Positions 17,863 through 26,274 of a stretch of 64,000 nucleotides of DNA are shown here, in pieces. The position numbers were made by a program, and so were the translations under genes. Each line of letters opens with the position of its first letter. Position 1 is the stretch's first letter. The DNA lies in NCBI RefSeq assembly GCF_035917275.1, contig NZ_CP108508.1, positions 3,038,001 to 3,102,000 of the forward strand, written 5' to 3'. Under the pieces are notes generated by a model. It ran no database searches. It saw only the letters and a list, made by a program, of their open reading frames with translations, and was not told the origin of the DNA. Source of the DNA: Streptomyces sp. NBC_01237. Lineage in GTDB: Bacteria; Actinomycetota; Actinomycetes; Streptomycetales; Streptomycetaceae.

Positions 17863-19029
17863 ATGTCCCTGGATCACCGGCTGACCGCCGAGCACGAGGA
17901 ACTGCGCCGCACCGTGGAGCAGTTCGCGCACGACGTGATCGCCCCGAAGATCGGCGACCTGTACGAGCGCCATGAGTTCCCGTACGAGATCGTGCGCGAG
18001 ATGGGGCGGATGGGTCTGTTCGGGCTGCCGTTCCCGGAGGAGTACGGCGGCATGGGCGGCGACTACCTCGCCCTCGGGATCGCCCTCGAAGAGCTGGCCC
18101 GGGTCGACTCGTCGGTGGCGATCACCCTGGAGGCCGGGGTCTCGCTGGGCGCGATGCCCGTCTACCGCTTCGGCACCGAGGAGCAGAAGCGGCAGTGGCT
18201 GCCGAGGCTCTGCTCGGGAGAGGCACTGGGCGCGTTCGGCCTGACCGAGCCGGACGGCGGTTCGGACGCGGGCGGTACGCGCACGACGGCGGTGCTCGAC
18301 GAGGCGAGCGGCGAGTGGGTGATCAACGGCTCCAAGTGCTTCATCACCAACTCCGGCACGGACATCACGGAGCTGGTGACGGTGACCGCGGTGACCGGTC
18401 GCAAGGAGAACGGCGCCCCGCGCATCTCCTCGATCATCGTGCCCTCCGGCACCCCCGGCTTCACGGTCGCCGCCCCGTACTCCAAGGTGGGCTGGAACTC
18501 CTCGGACACCCGCGAGCTGTCCTTCACCGACGTCCGGGTCCCGGCGGCGAACCTGCTGGGCGAGGAGGGCCGCGGATACGCGCAGTTCCTGCGGATCCTG
18601 GACGAGGGCCGGATCGCGATCTCCGCCCTGTCGACGGGCCTGGCGCAGGGCTGTGTGGACGAGTCGGTGAAGTACGCCGCCGAGCGGCACGCGTTCGGCA
18701 GGCCGATCGGTGCGAACCAGGCCATCCAGTTCAAGATCGCCGACATGGAGATGCGCGCGCACATGGCCCGCATCGGCTGGCGCGACGCGGCGTCCCGGCT
18801 GCTGGCGGGCGAGCCGTTCAAGAAGGAGGCGGCGATCGCCAAGCTGTACTCCTCGACGGTCGCGGTGGACAACGCGCGCGAGGCGACCCAGATCCACGGC
18901 GGCTACGGCTTCATGAACGAGTACCCGGTGGCCCGGATGTGGCGCGACTCGAAGATCCTGGAGATCGGCGAGGGCACGAGCGAGGTCCAGCGGATGCTGA
19001 TCGCCCGGGAACTGGGGCTGCCCGCCTGA
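17863..19029 (+). CDS. acdH: Acyl-CoA dehydrogenase of the leucine/branched-chain operon
   Basis: 388 residues, a full-length FAD acyl-CoA dehydrogenase with N-terminal helical domain, middle domain (CFITNSGTDITELVT) and C-terminal helical domain (AERHAFGRPIGANQAIQFK, then IHGGYGFMNEYPVARMWRD). The end motif LEIGEGTSEVQ keeps Glu in the place occupied by Gly in classical isovaleryl-CoA dehydrogenases, so substrate preference (isovaleryl, isobutyryl or 2-methylbutyryl) cannot be fixed. As I recall, the S. coelicolor gene in this position is acdH, implicated in branched-chain acyl-CoA oxidation. It is the last gene of the operon, with a strong terminator 21 bp downstream. Confidence 0.92.
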   Translation: MSLDHRLTAEHEELRRTVEQFAHDVIAPKIGDLYERHEFPYEIVREMGRMGLFGLPFPEEYGGMGGDYLALGIALEELARVDSSVAITLEAGVSLGAMPVYRFGTEEQKRQWLPRLCSGEALGAFGLTEPDGGSDAGGTRTTAVLDEASGEWVINGSKCFITNSGTDITELVTVTAVTGRKENGAPRISSIIVPSGTPGFTVAAPYSKVGWNSSDTRELSFTDVRVPAANLLGEEGRGYAQFLRILDEGRIAISALSTGLAQGCVDESVKYAAERHAFGRPIGANQAIQFKIADMEMRAHMARIGWRDAASRLLAGEPFKKEAAIAKLYSSTVAVDNAREATQIHGGYGFMNEYPVARMWRDSKILEIGEGTSEVQRMLIARELGLPA

Positions 19030-19049
19030 GCGGTGACCCCGGCTCGGTG

Positions 19050-19088
19050 AAGCCGCTGTGCGTCCGGTTGTGGGGCGCACAGCGGCTT
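19050..19088 (+). terminator. Rho-independent terminator of the leucine operon
   Basis: AAGCCGCTGTGCG (19050–19062) pairs perfectly over 13 bp with CGCACAGCGGCTT (19076–19088), followed by TCTGTTT. It begins 21 bp after the acdH stop. Confidence 0.9.
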
Positions 19089-19097
19089 TCTGTTTGA

Positions 19098-19378
19098 GCG
19101 GTCCGCCGGTCTGGTGGCCTGGTGGCCAGCCGGCCTGGCGACCTGGCGACCTGGCAGCTTGCGGCGGCCTATGGCGGCACGACCTGGCGCCATCCGGCAT
19201 CACTCGGCGCCACGCGGTGCCACGCAGTGCCATCCGGCGCCATTCCGCGCCCCTTGAAGCAGATGAACACACATGGCGCCACACTTCCCGAGAGAGGTGC
19301 CACAACATTTCCGCAGGTCAGAGCGGTTGCGGCCGCGACCGGAGCAGGAATGTCACTTCACGGCTTGCGCATGGAGCC
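19098..19378. other. Gene-free stretch with recurrent GGYGCCAC motifs
   Basis: No credible gene here. The stretch contains a run of CCTGGCGACCTGG-type repeats (19130–19160) and then recurrent short motifs of the form GGCGCCA or GGTGCCAC at about 19175, 19204, 19216, 19227, 19236, 19275 and 19296. They resemble the core of the palindrome at 19379–19394. They could be additional weak operators for the downstream ribbon-helix-helix protein or simple sequence drift. Confidence 0.5.
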
Positions 19379-19394
19379 ATAGTGGTGCCACTAT
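19379..19394. promoter_or_regulatory. Palindromic operator next to the ribbon-helix-helix gene
   Basis: ATAGTGGTGCCACTAT is a perfect inverted repeat with 7-bp arms and a 2-bp centre, ending 6 bp before the start codon at 19401. It overlaps the ribosome-binding region. A DNA-binding ribbon-helix-helix product fits autoregulation. Confidence 0.7.
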
Positions 19395-19400
19395 TGCGTC

Positions 19401-19919
19401 ATGGACCTCACCCCGTACGTCGACACCCTCCGCCGCGAACTCGCGGTGGCCGCCGCAGCCGGCGGCGACGAAGCTCGCGAGCTGGCAGAAAGGCTCACCG
19501 CTCCCCTGGAGTCGGCGACCCGGCTGGCCATGCTGAATGTGCTCTCCGCCGCGACGGACGAGATCACCCGCGAACTCGCACCGGGCTCGGTCGACGTACG
19601 GCTCCGTGGCCTCGACCCCGACTTCGTGGTGGTGCTGCCGCCCACCGAGGGCGACGCCCCCGTGGAGGCCGCAGCACCCCTCGAACCGCTCCGGGCCCCG
19701 GCCCCGTCCGACGGCGATGAGGGCGGCCCCGCCCGCGTCAATCTGCGGCTGCCGGCCCACCTCAAGGCACGCGCCGAGGACGCCGCGAACCGCGAGGGCC
19801 TGTCGGTCAACGCGTGGCTGGTGCGGGCGGTGTCGGCCGCGGTCGACGGCGGCACCCGGCCGCGTACGACGGAGAAGGCCCAGAACGTCGGACAGAACTT
19901 CACGGGCTGGGTGCGTTAG
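19401..19919 (+). CDS. HicB/Arc-like ribbon-helix-helix DNA-binding protein
   Basis: 172 residues. The N-terminal ~95 residues form a helical domain of unknown type (LTPYVDTLRRELAVAAAAGG), followed by an acidic/proline linker. Residues ~111–150 form a ribbon-helix-helix: ARVNLRLPAHLKARAEDAAN then GLSVNAWLVRAVSAAV. Similar proteins are often labelled HicB-type antitoxins, but no HicA toxin gene is adjacent, so a transcriptional role is more likely. A DUF4097 protein and an ABC exporter follow on the same strand; the cassette may be regulated by this protein through the adjacent palindrome. Confidence 0.78.
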   Translation: MDLTPYVDTLRRELAVAAAAGGDEARELAERLTAPLESATRLAMLNVLSAATDEITRELAPGSVDVRLRGLDPDFVVVLPPTEGDAPVEAAAPLEPLRAPAPSDGDEGGPARVNLRLPAHLKARAEDAANREGLSVNAWLVRAVSAAVDGGTRPRTTEKAQNVGQNFTGWVR

Positions 19920-20001
19920 CCGCACCCCCGCCCGCACCGCTTCACCCACACCACGTCCCACCAGCGGGGACGCCACGAGGACCCAAGAGGACGGGACAGC
20001 C

Positions 20002-20847
20002 ATGCCTTCTTTCGACACTCCCCAGCCGATCTCGGTCAACGCCCGTGTGGACGCGGGTTCCCTCCAGTTCGCCGCGGGCGACCGCCTCGACACGGTCGTC
20101 GAGGTGCGGCCCCGCGACCCGAAGAAGGACAAGGACGTGCGGGCCGCCGAGCAGACCGAGGTCACCTTCGCGAGTGGCGTCCTGACCGTCAGGACGCCCA
20201 AGCAGCGCTACCTCGTCGGGCCCACCGGCACCGTCGACGTGACGGTCGACCTGCCCACGGGCTCACGCGTCGACGCGACCGGCTCCTGGACCCAGGTGCT
20301 CGGGGCGGGCCGGCTCGGCGACGTCCGTGTGAAGACCTCGTCCGGTGACGTCCGCCTCGACACGACCGGCCCGCTCCACCTGACCGCGTCCCACGGCTCG
20401 ATCACCGTCGACCGGGTGGAGGGTCCCGCCGAGATCACCACCAGCTCCGGCAGTCTGCGCGTCGGCCTGGTCGACGGCACCGCCGTCCTGAAGAACTCGC
20501 ACGGCACCACGACCGTCGGCGCCACCACCGGCGACCTGCGGGTCAGCGGCGCCAACGGCGACATCGACATCGAACGCGCCGAGGGCTCCGTCACCGCCAC
20601 CACCGCCCACGGCACCCTGCGCGTCGCCGAGGTCGCCCGCGGCACCGTCCAGCTGGAGACCTCCTACGGCGCCATCGACATCGGCATCCGCGAAGGCACC
20701 GCCGCCTGGCTCGACGTCAGCTCCGGCCGCGGACAGGTACGCAACACGCTCACCGCCTCCGAGACCCCGGAGAAGACCGAGGACACCGTCGAGGTCCGCG
20801 CCCGGACCCGCTGGGGCAACATCGACATCCGCCGCGCCAAGCCCTGA
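20002..20847 (+). CDS. DUF4097 family beta-strand-repeat protein
   Basis: 281 residues made of regularly spaced short beta repeats, for example VKTSSGDVRLDTTGPLHLTA, ITTSSGSLRVGLVDGTAV and TTAHGTLRVAEVARG, which predict a right-handed beta-helix-like stack. No signal peptide or membrane segment. Function unknown; genes of this family are recurrently found beside DrrA/DrrB-like ABC exporters in actinomycetes, as here. The ATG at 20002 follows GGACGGGACAGCC; longer upstream reading in this frame lies antiphase to the preceding gene. Confidence 0.85.
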   Translation: MPSFDTPQPISVNARVDAGSLQFAAGDRLDTVVEVRPRDPKKDKDVRAAEQTEVTFASGVLTVRTPKQRYLVGPTGTVDVTVDLPTGSRVDATGSWTQVLGAGRLGDVRVKTSSGDVRLDTTGPLHLTASHGSITVDRVEGPAEITTSSGSLRVGLVDGTAVLKNSHGTTTVGATTGDLRVSGANGDIDIERAEGSVTATTAHGTLRVAEVARGTVQLETSYGAIDIGIREGTAAWLDVSSGRGQVRNTLTASETPEKTEDTVEVRARTRWGNIDIRRAKP

Positions 20848-20955
20848 CCCCGGCACCACCGGCACCACTGGCACCACCAGCACCCCTGGCCTCGCCGGCC
20901 TCACCTCGCCTCAGTCACTTCCCCCGCCACTTCAGCCTCCGATTGGGAGGGCTCC

Positions 20956-21957
20956 ATGCCTTCTTCTGTCATGTCCACGTCCAGGCAGGGTGACAGTCAC
21001 CCGTCACCGGCCGCCGTCTCCGCCGTCGGTCTGCGCAAGTCGTACGGCGACAAGACCGTCCTCGACGGCATCGATCTGTCCATCCCGGCCGGTTCCGTCT
21101 TCGCGCTGCTCGGCCCGAACGGCGCCGGCAAGACCACCGCCGTGAAGATCCTCTCCACGCTCATCACCGCCGACGGCGGACAGGCCCGGGTCGCGGGCCA
21201 CGACGTCAGCACATCACCGGACGGGGTACGGGCCGCGATCGGCGTCACCGGGCAGTTCTCCGCCGTCGACGGGCTGATCACCGGCGAGGAGAACATGTTC
21301 CTCATGGCGGACCTGCATCACCTGTCCAGGACCGAAGGGCGTCGGGTCACCGCCGAGCTGCTTGAGCGCTTCGACCTGACCGAGGCCGCGAAGAAGCCCG
21401 CCTCCACCTACTCCGGCGGCATGAAGCGCCGACTCGACATCGCCATGACCCTGGTCGGCAACCCGCGGATCATCTTCCTCGACGAGCCCACCACCGGCCT
21501 CGACCCCCGCTCCCGCCACAACATGTGGGGCATCATCCGCGAGCTCGTCACGGGCGGCGTCACCGTCTTCCTCACCACCCAGTACCTCGACGAGGCCGAT
21601 GAACTCGCCGACCGCATCGCCGTCCTCAACGACGGCAGGATCGCCGCCGAGGGAAGCGCCGACGAACTGAAACGCCTCATCCCCGGCGGACACGTACGGC
21701 TCCGCTTCACCGACCCGGCCGCGTACCAGGCCGCCGCCACCACCCTGAACGAGGCCGCCCGCGACGACGAGGCGCTGTCCTTGCAGATCCCCAGCGACGG
21801 CAGCCAGCGCGAACTCCGCTCCCTCCTGGACTGGCTCGACACCGCGGGCATCGAAGCCGACGAGCTGACCGTCCACACCCCCGACCTCGACGACGTCTTC
21901 TTCGCCCTCACCGCCAAGGCCGACGTCCCCCACCAGCCCAAGGAGAACGTCCGATGA
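20956..21957 (+). CDS. ABC exporter ATP-binding protein, DrrA-like
   Basis: 333 residues. Nucleotide-binding domain: Walker A GPNGAGKTT, Q-loop VTGQFSAVD, ABC signature YSGGMKRRLD, Walker B IIFLDEPTTGLD, H-loop TTQYLDEADEL. The C-terminal ~100 residues match the extension of daunorubicin-resistance-type ATPases. It would energise the permease encoded next, exporting a hydrophobic compound that cannot be identified here. ATG 20956 is used; ATG 20986 (MSTSRQGDS) is an alternative. It overlaps the permease gene by 4 bp (ATGA). Confidence 0.92.
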   Translation: MPSSVMSTSRQGDSHPSPAAVSAVGLRKSYGDKTVLDGIDLSIPAGSVFALLGPNGAGKTTAVKILSTLITADGGQARVAGHDVSTSPDGVRAAIGVTGQFSAVDGLITGEENMFLMADLHHLSRTEGRRVTAELLERFDLTEAAKKPASTYSGGMKRRLDIAMTLVGNPRIIFLDEPTTGLDPRSRHNMWGIIRELVTGGVTVFLTTQYLDEADELADRIAVLNDGRIAAEGSADELKRLIPGGHVRLRFTDPAAYQAAATTLNEAARDDEALSLQIPSDGSQRELRSLLDWLDTAGIEADELTVHTPDLDDVFFALTAKADVPHQPKENVR

Positions 21958-22745
21958 GCGCCCTCACCCTCGCCGTCCGCGACTCCGGCACCATGCTGCG
22001 CCGCAACCTCCTGCACGCGCGCCGCTACCCGTCCATGACGCTGAACCTGCTGCTCACACCGATCATGATGCTGCTGCTCTTCGTCTACATCTTCGGAGAC
22101 GTGATGAGCGCGGGCATCGGCGGCGGCGGCGCCGACCGCTCCGACTACATCGCCTACATCGTTCCCGGGCTCGTGCTGATGACCATCGGCAGCACCACCA
22201 TCGGCACCGCGGTCTCCGTCTCCAACGACATGACCGAAGGCATCATCGCCCGCTTCCGCACCATGGCCATCCACCGCGGCTCCGTGCTCGTCGGACATGT
22301 CGTCGGCAGCGTCCTGCAATGCGTGATCAGCGTGATCCTCGTCGGAGCCGTCGGCGTGGCCATCGGCTTCCGTTCCACCGACGCCACCGTCCTGGAGTGG
22401 CTGGCGGCGTTCGGACTGCTCGTCCTGTTCTCCACGGCACTCACCTGGATCGCCGTCGGCATGGGCCTGATCAGCCCGAACGCCGAAGCCGCCAGCAACA
22501 ACGCCATGCCCATGATCCTGCTCCCCCTCCTCTCCAGCGCCTTCATCCCCGTCGACACGATGCCGGGCTGGTTCCAGCCGATCGCCGAGTACCAGCCCTT
22601 CACCCCCGCCATCGAAACCCTCCGCGGCCTGCTCCTCGGCACCGAGATCGGCAACAGCGGATGGCTCGCCGTCGCCTGGTGCGTCGGTCTCACCGTGCTC
22701 GGCTACTTCTGGTCGACCGCCAAGTTCAACCGCGACCCGAGGTAA
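21954..22745 (+). CDS. ABC exporter permease, DrrB-like (ABC-2 type)
   Basis: A 263-residue protein with six predicted transmembrane segments, among them LNLLLTPIMMLLLFVYIFG, YIVPGLVLMTIG and VISVILVGAVGVAIGF. The loop ISPNAEAASNNAMPMILLPLLSSAFIPVDTMPGWFQPIAEYQP is the typical ABC-2 C-terminal block. It is the partner of the preceding ATPase, to which it is translationally coupled. Confidence 0.92.
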   Translation: MSALTLAVRDSGTMLRRNLLHARRYPSMTLNLLLTPIMMLLLFVYIFGDVMSAGIGGGGADRSDYIAYIVPGLVLMTIGSTTIGTAVSVSNDMTEGIIARFRTMAIHRGSVLVGHVVGSVLQCVISVILVGAVGVAIGFRSTDATVLEWLAAFGLLVLFSTALTWIAVGMGLISPNAEAASNNAMPMILLPLLSSAFIPVDTMPGWFQPIAEYQPFTPAIETLRGLLLGTEIGNSGWLAVAWCVGLTVLGYFWSTAKFNRDPR

Positions 22746-22918
22746 CGGCCACCACCCACCACCCGGCCCACGTCCGACCCCAGGGCGGCGCACCCCGACA
22801 CCACGTCGGAGTGCGCCGCCCCGTCGGCGTTCCCCGCCGGCCCCCGGCCGGTCCTCCCGCCGCGGGCACCGGCGAAACCCGCTCGACACCACTCGCCCCG
22901 CCCCGGCAGAGTCCCGTC

Positions 22919-23560
22919 ATGACACCCAGGCACTGGCCCCTGTACGGGCTCCGCGTCCGCACCCCCCGTCTCGAACTGCGCCTTCCCGGGCCCGATCTGC
23001 TCGACGCGCTCGCGTCGGTCGCCGCCGAAGGGGTGCACGCGCCGGACAGCATGCCGTTCACCGTGCCGTGGACCGAGGGGGAGCCCGACGAGATCGGACG
23101 GACCGTGTACCAGCATGTGCTGGCCACGGTGGCGAACTGGTCGGTGCGGGACTGGACGCTCAGCCTGGCCGTGCTCCACGAGGGCGAGGTCGTCGGGCGG
23201 CAGGACGTCTCGGGCCGGGAGTTCGGTGTGACCCGGGAGGTCGCGACCGGGTCGTGGCTGGGGCTCGCGCACCAGGGCAGGGGCATCGGCACCGAGATGC
23301 GGGCCGCCGTGCTGCATCTGGCCTTCGCCGGACTCGGCGCCCGGTACGCCACGTCGGGTGCGGTGAGCGACAACGCCCGTTCGCTCGGCGTCTCGCGCCG
23401 CCTCGGCTACGTACCGGACGGGCTGGACGTCGAAGCCGTACGCGGCGAGAGCCTCACCGTGCGACGGCTGCGGCTGGACCGGGAGCGCTGGGAGCAGCAC
23501 CGGAGCGTCGAGGTCACCGTCGAGGGACTCGACGCCTGCCGGGCGGACTTCGGCGGATGA
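22919..23560 (+). CDS. GNAT family N-acetyltransferase
   Basis: 213 residues. RimJ/RimL-type GNAT fold: LRTPRLELRLP-like N-terminus (RVRTPRLELRLPGPD), then WLGLAHQGRGIGTEMRAAVLHLAF with the Q/R-x-x-G-x-G/A acetyl-CoA loop, and SDNARSLGVSRRLGYVPDG, the usual 'N-x-x-S-x-x-v-x-x-k-lGf' block. Acceptor unknown. Stand-alone gene 173 bp after the ABC permease; that gap shows nothing recognisable. Confidence 0.88.
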   Translation: MTPRHWPLYGLRVRTPRLELRLPGPDLLDALASVAAEGVHAPDSMPFTVPWTEGEPDEIGRTVYQHVLATVANWSVRDWTLSLAVLHEGEVVGRQDVSGREFGVTREVATGSWLGLAHQGRGIGTEMRAAVLHLAFAGLGARYATSGAVSDNARSLGVSRRLGYVPDGLDVEAVRGESLTVRRLRLDRERWEQHRSVEVTVEGLDACRADFGG

Positions 23561-23690
23561 CCCGTACCCACGTACAACCCTTGGCCACCGACAGCGGTCT
23601 TCGCTGTGCCACACGGCCGTGATCCGCTGACGCGCACGGCCCTGTTCCACCGGTCCGCCCGGTCCTCATCCGCAGGAGAAGCAGCTCTTC

Positions 23691-25094
23691 ATGCAGCAGT
23701 CCCCTCGCTCCCCCCGTGCCCGCACAGCCGCCGCCGTCGCCGTCGTGCTCGCCGCCGGGCTGACTCCGCTCACCGTCGCCGCGCCCGCGTCGGCCGCCGC
23801 CGCGAAGAACTACGACGACTTCAACGGGGACGGCTACCGCGACCTGGCCACCTCCTACGCGTACACCGGTATTCACGACGGCTCGCTCTACTTCACCGGC
23901 GGCGCGGTCCAGGTCACGTTCGGCGGGCCCAAGGGGCTGACCGCCCGCACGCAGCTCATCCACCAGGACTCCGCCGGTGTCCCCGGCGGCGGGGAGCCGA
24001 ACGACCAGTTCGGTGCCGCCCTGGCCCACGCCGATCTGAACCGGGACGGATACGCGGACCTCGTCGTGGGCAACCCCACGGAGGAGTCCGGCAAGACCCC
24101 CGTCGGCTCGGTCACCATCCTGTGGGGCTCGTCCAAGGGGCTGAAGGGCGGCACCGCGCTGCCCCGGAAGGGCGGCGGAGCGTACGGGGCCTTCGGCAGC
24201 GACCTGGCCACGGGCGACTTCAACGGGGACGGCAAGCCCGACATAGCCACGCTCAACGCCAGTGACACCTACCTCTACCGAGGCGGCTTCACCAAGTCCG
24301 GCGGCCTCGGCAAGGTCACCAAGTACGACAAGGCCGACGGAGGCTGGTACAGCGAGAGCCTGGCCGCCGGCAAGGTCAACGGGGACGGGAAGACCGATCT
24401 GGTCATCATCGGCGTGCACGGGACCGACAAGGTCTTCCGCACCGAAGCCTGGTTCCTGAAGGGCGCGTCCGGCGGGCTGACATCGGGCCCGACCAAGGTC
24501 ATCGACAGCAGGAAGCCGCACTCGGGCCTGGACGCCGCGATCGGCGACTTCGACCGGAACGGCTACGGGGACATCGCCATCGGCAACCCCTACGAGAGTG
24601 GCGGGCGCGGTTCGGTGACCCTCTGGTACGGCACGGCGAGCGGCCCCGGTTCCAGAAGCGGGAAGCTCAGCCAGTCGACCGCCGGTGTCGCGGGCGCCTC
24701 GGAGCCGGACGACTCCTTCGGCCAGGCCCTCTCGGCCGGTGACGCCGACGGCGACGGGTACGCCGATCTGGCCGTTGGCGTTCCGTGGGAAGCGGCCGGG
24801 AAGAAGACCTCCGTCGGCGGGGCGTACCTGTTCCGCGGTGGCTCCGGCGGGCTCAAGGGATCGCGTTCCCAGGTGATCGGCAAGACGTTGCCCGGAGTTG
24901 CCGGAGGAACGGTGGCGGGTGACGGCTTCGGCTACGACCTGCGCCTGCGGGACCTGAACCGGGACGGCAGGGCCGAGCTGGCCGTGGCGGTGCCGGGCGA
25001 GAACACGGTGCGCGTGCTGCCGGGAGCCAAGGGCGGGGTGACCGGGGCCGGTTCGTACGTCGTCAAGGAGACCGGCACGGCGCTGCCCGACTAG
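23691..25094 (+). CDS. Secreted FG-GAP/VCBS repeat (integrin-like) protein
   Basis: 467 residues. The Arg-rich start and hydrophobic core end in PASAAAAK, a standard Sec signal peptide (cleavage near residue 35–38). The mature part holds about six FG-GAP repeats with Ca2+-loop sequences: DFNGDGYRDLA, DLNRDGYADLVVGNP, DFNGDGKPDIATL, DFDRNGYGDIAIGNP, DADGDGYADLAVGVP, DLNRDGRAELAVAVP. These predict a beta-propeller. Such proteins are secreted or surface-attached; some act in adhesion, and no enzymatic residues can be assigned. The SD-like AGGAGAAG precedes the ATG. Confidence 0.9.
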   Translation: MQQSPRSPRARTAAAVAVVLAAGLTPLTVAAPASAAAAKNYDDFNGDGYRDLATSYAYTGIHDGSLYFTGGAVQVTFGGPKGLTARTQLIHQDSAGVPGGGEPNDQFGAALAHADLNRDGYADLVVGNPTEESGKTPVGSVTILWGSSKGLKGGTALPRKGGGAYGAFGSDLATGDFNGDGKPDIATLNASDTYLYRGGFTKSGGLGKVTKYDKADGGWYSESLAAGKVNGDGKTDLVIIGVHGTDKVFRTEAWFLKGASGGLTSGPTKVIDSRKPHSGLDAAIGDFDRNGYGDIAIGNPYESGGRGSVTLWYGTASGPGSRSGKLSQSTAGVAGASEPDDSFGQALSAGDADGDGYADLAVGVPWEAAGKKTSVGGAYLFRGGSGGLKGSRSQVIGKTLPGVAGGTVAGDGFGYDLRLRDLNRDGRAELAVAVPGENTVRVLPGAKGGVTGAGSYVVKETGTALPD

Positions 25095-25188
25095 CGGGGC
25101 ACGGAACGGCGGGAGAGGCGGGGCGGGGCCGGTGGCCGCGCCCCGCTTCCGTCGGACCGCCCGTTCCGCCGGCTCATTCCGCAGACAC

Positions 25189-25207
25189 AAAGGTTAGGCT
25201 AACCTTC
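25189..25207. promoter_or_regulatory. Iron box (DmdR/DtxR operator) upstream of the siderophore-interacting protein
   Basis: AAAGGTTAGGCTAACCTTC contains the perfect 15-bp core AGGTTAGGCTAACCT of the actinobacterial iron box. It lies 70 bp before the ATG at 25277. Iron-loaded DmdR1 would repress transcription. Confidence 0.9.
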
Positions 25208-25276
25208 CTTCGGATTGCCGCTGCCGGGGCCGGGCCGTCCGCCCGCGGGCCCCGCCCGTACCGGAGGAACTCCCGT

Positions 25277-26122
25277 ATGACGACTGCCCCCGCACCCGCC
25301 ATCACCCCCTTCCGGTTCTTCGGCCTGACCGTGCTCCGGACCAGACGGCTCAGCCCCACGATGCACCGGATCACCTTCGGCGGCGCGGGGCTCGACGGAT
25401 TCGCCGCCGGGGGCCGCGACCAGAGCCTGTCGCTGTTCCTGCCGCACCCGGGGCAGCCCGAGCCGGTAGTGCCCACCGGCGAGGACTGGTTCGCCGAGTG
25501 GCGGGCGCTGCCGGAGGACGTGCGGGCGGTGATGCGCTCGTACACGGTGCGCGCGCAGCGCCGTGCGGCCGACGGGTCCACCGAGGTCGACATCGACTTC
25601 GCGCTGCACGAGGAGGGCGGACCCGCCTGCCGCTGGGCCATGGCCTCCGCTCCGGGGCAGTCGCTCAAGGCGCTCGGCCCGGCCGTCGAGGACAACACGG
25701 CCGTCCGCTTCCGGCCGCCCCAGGACACCGACTGGGTGCTGATCTGGGCCGACGAGACGGCACTGCCCGCCGCGTCCGCCGCCCTGGAGTGGCTGCCCGC
25801 CGGGCTGACCGCCCGGGTGTGGCTGGAGGTGCCGCACACCAAGGACCGGCAGGCCCTCAACACGGCGGCCAGGGCCAGGATCAGCTGGCTCGTACGGAGC
25901 GAGGGCGCCCCCTCGGCCGTGGACGCCGTCCGGGCCGCCGAACTGCCCGGGGGCACCCCGTACGTCTGGATCGCGGGCGAGTCGTCCGGCGTACGGGCGC
26001 TGCGCCGCCATCTCGTCCAGGAGCGGCGGTTCGACCGCCGGCGGGTGACCTTCGTCGGTTACTGGCGGCGCGGGCTCAGCGAGGAGCAGCTGCGGGCGGA
26101 AGCGGCCGCCGAAGACGCCTGA
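25277..26122 (+). CDS. Siderophore-interacting protein (FAD-dependent ferric-siderophore reductase)
   Basis: 281 residues of the ViuB/SIP family. The N-terminal FAD-binding barrel includes RRLSPTMHRITFGG, DQSLSLFLPHP and YTVRAQRRAADGSTEVDIDF; RWAMASAPGQSLKALGP sits at the flavin/NAD junction. The C-terminal domain has WVLIWADETALPAASAALEWLP, VWIAGESSGVRALRRHL and the final VTFVGYWRRG. It releases iron from imported ferric siderophores by reduction. It occupies the place of the SIP gene (desF) upstream of desA in S. coelicolor and has its own iron box. It looks intact although the biosynthetic genes behind it are not. Confidence 0.92.
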   Translation: MTTAPAPAITPFRFFGLTVLRTRRLSPTMHRITFGGAGLDGFAAGGRDQSLSLFLPHPGQPEPVVPTGEDWFAEWRALPEDVRAVMRSYTVRAQRRAADGSTEVDIDFALHEEGGPACRWAMASAPGQSLKALGPAVEDNTAVRFRPPQDTDWVLIWADETALPAASAALEWLPAGLTARVWLEVPHTKDRQALNTAARARISWLVRSEGAPSAVDAVRAAELPGGTPYVWIAGESSGVRALRRHLVQERRFDRRRVTFVGYWRRGLSEEQLRAEAAAEDA

Positions 26123-26176
26123 GCCGGACGGCCTCCGCGCGCACCCCTCGGGGGCGAGGAGCCGCCCCATCGAAGG

Positions 26177-26195
26177 TTAGGTTAGGCTAACCTAA
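26177..26195. promoter_or_regulatory. Iron box (DmdR/DtxR operator) of the des operon
   Basis: TTAGGTTAGGCTAACCTAA is identical to the full 19-bp iron-box consensus and lies 79 bp before the desA ATG. Confidence 0.95.
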
Positions 26196-26274
26196 GCTAG
26201 GCATCGCGCCCTCGTCCCCGCCTTCCCTGCCCGGAGGGCGGCGATGACGTTCCCCTCACCCGGGAGGACCCCTC

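Noticed and set aside
15127..19308. A nearly 1400-codon minus-strand frame opposite accA1-hmgL-acdH
   Set aside because: Same reason: low-complexity product, exact antiphase to three well-conserved enzymes.
19401..19919. HicA/HicB toxin–antitoxin pair
   Set aside because: Only the ribbon-helix-helix protein is present; no small double-stranded-RNA-binding-type HicA gene is adjacent on either side.
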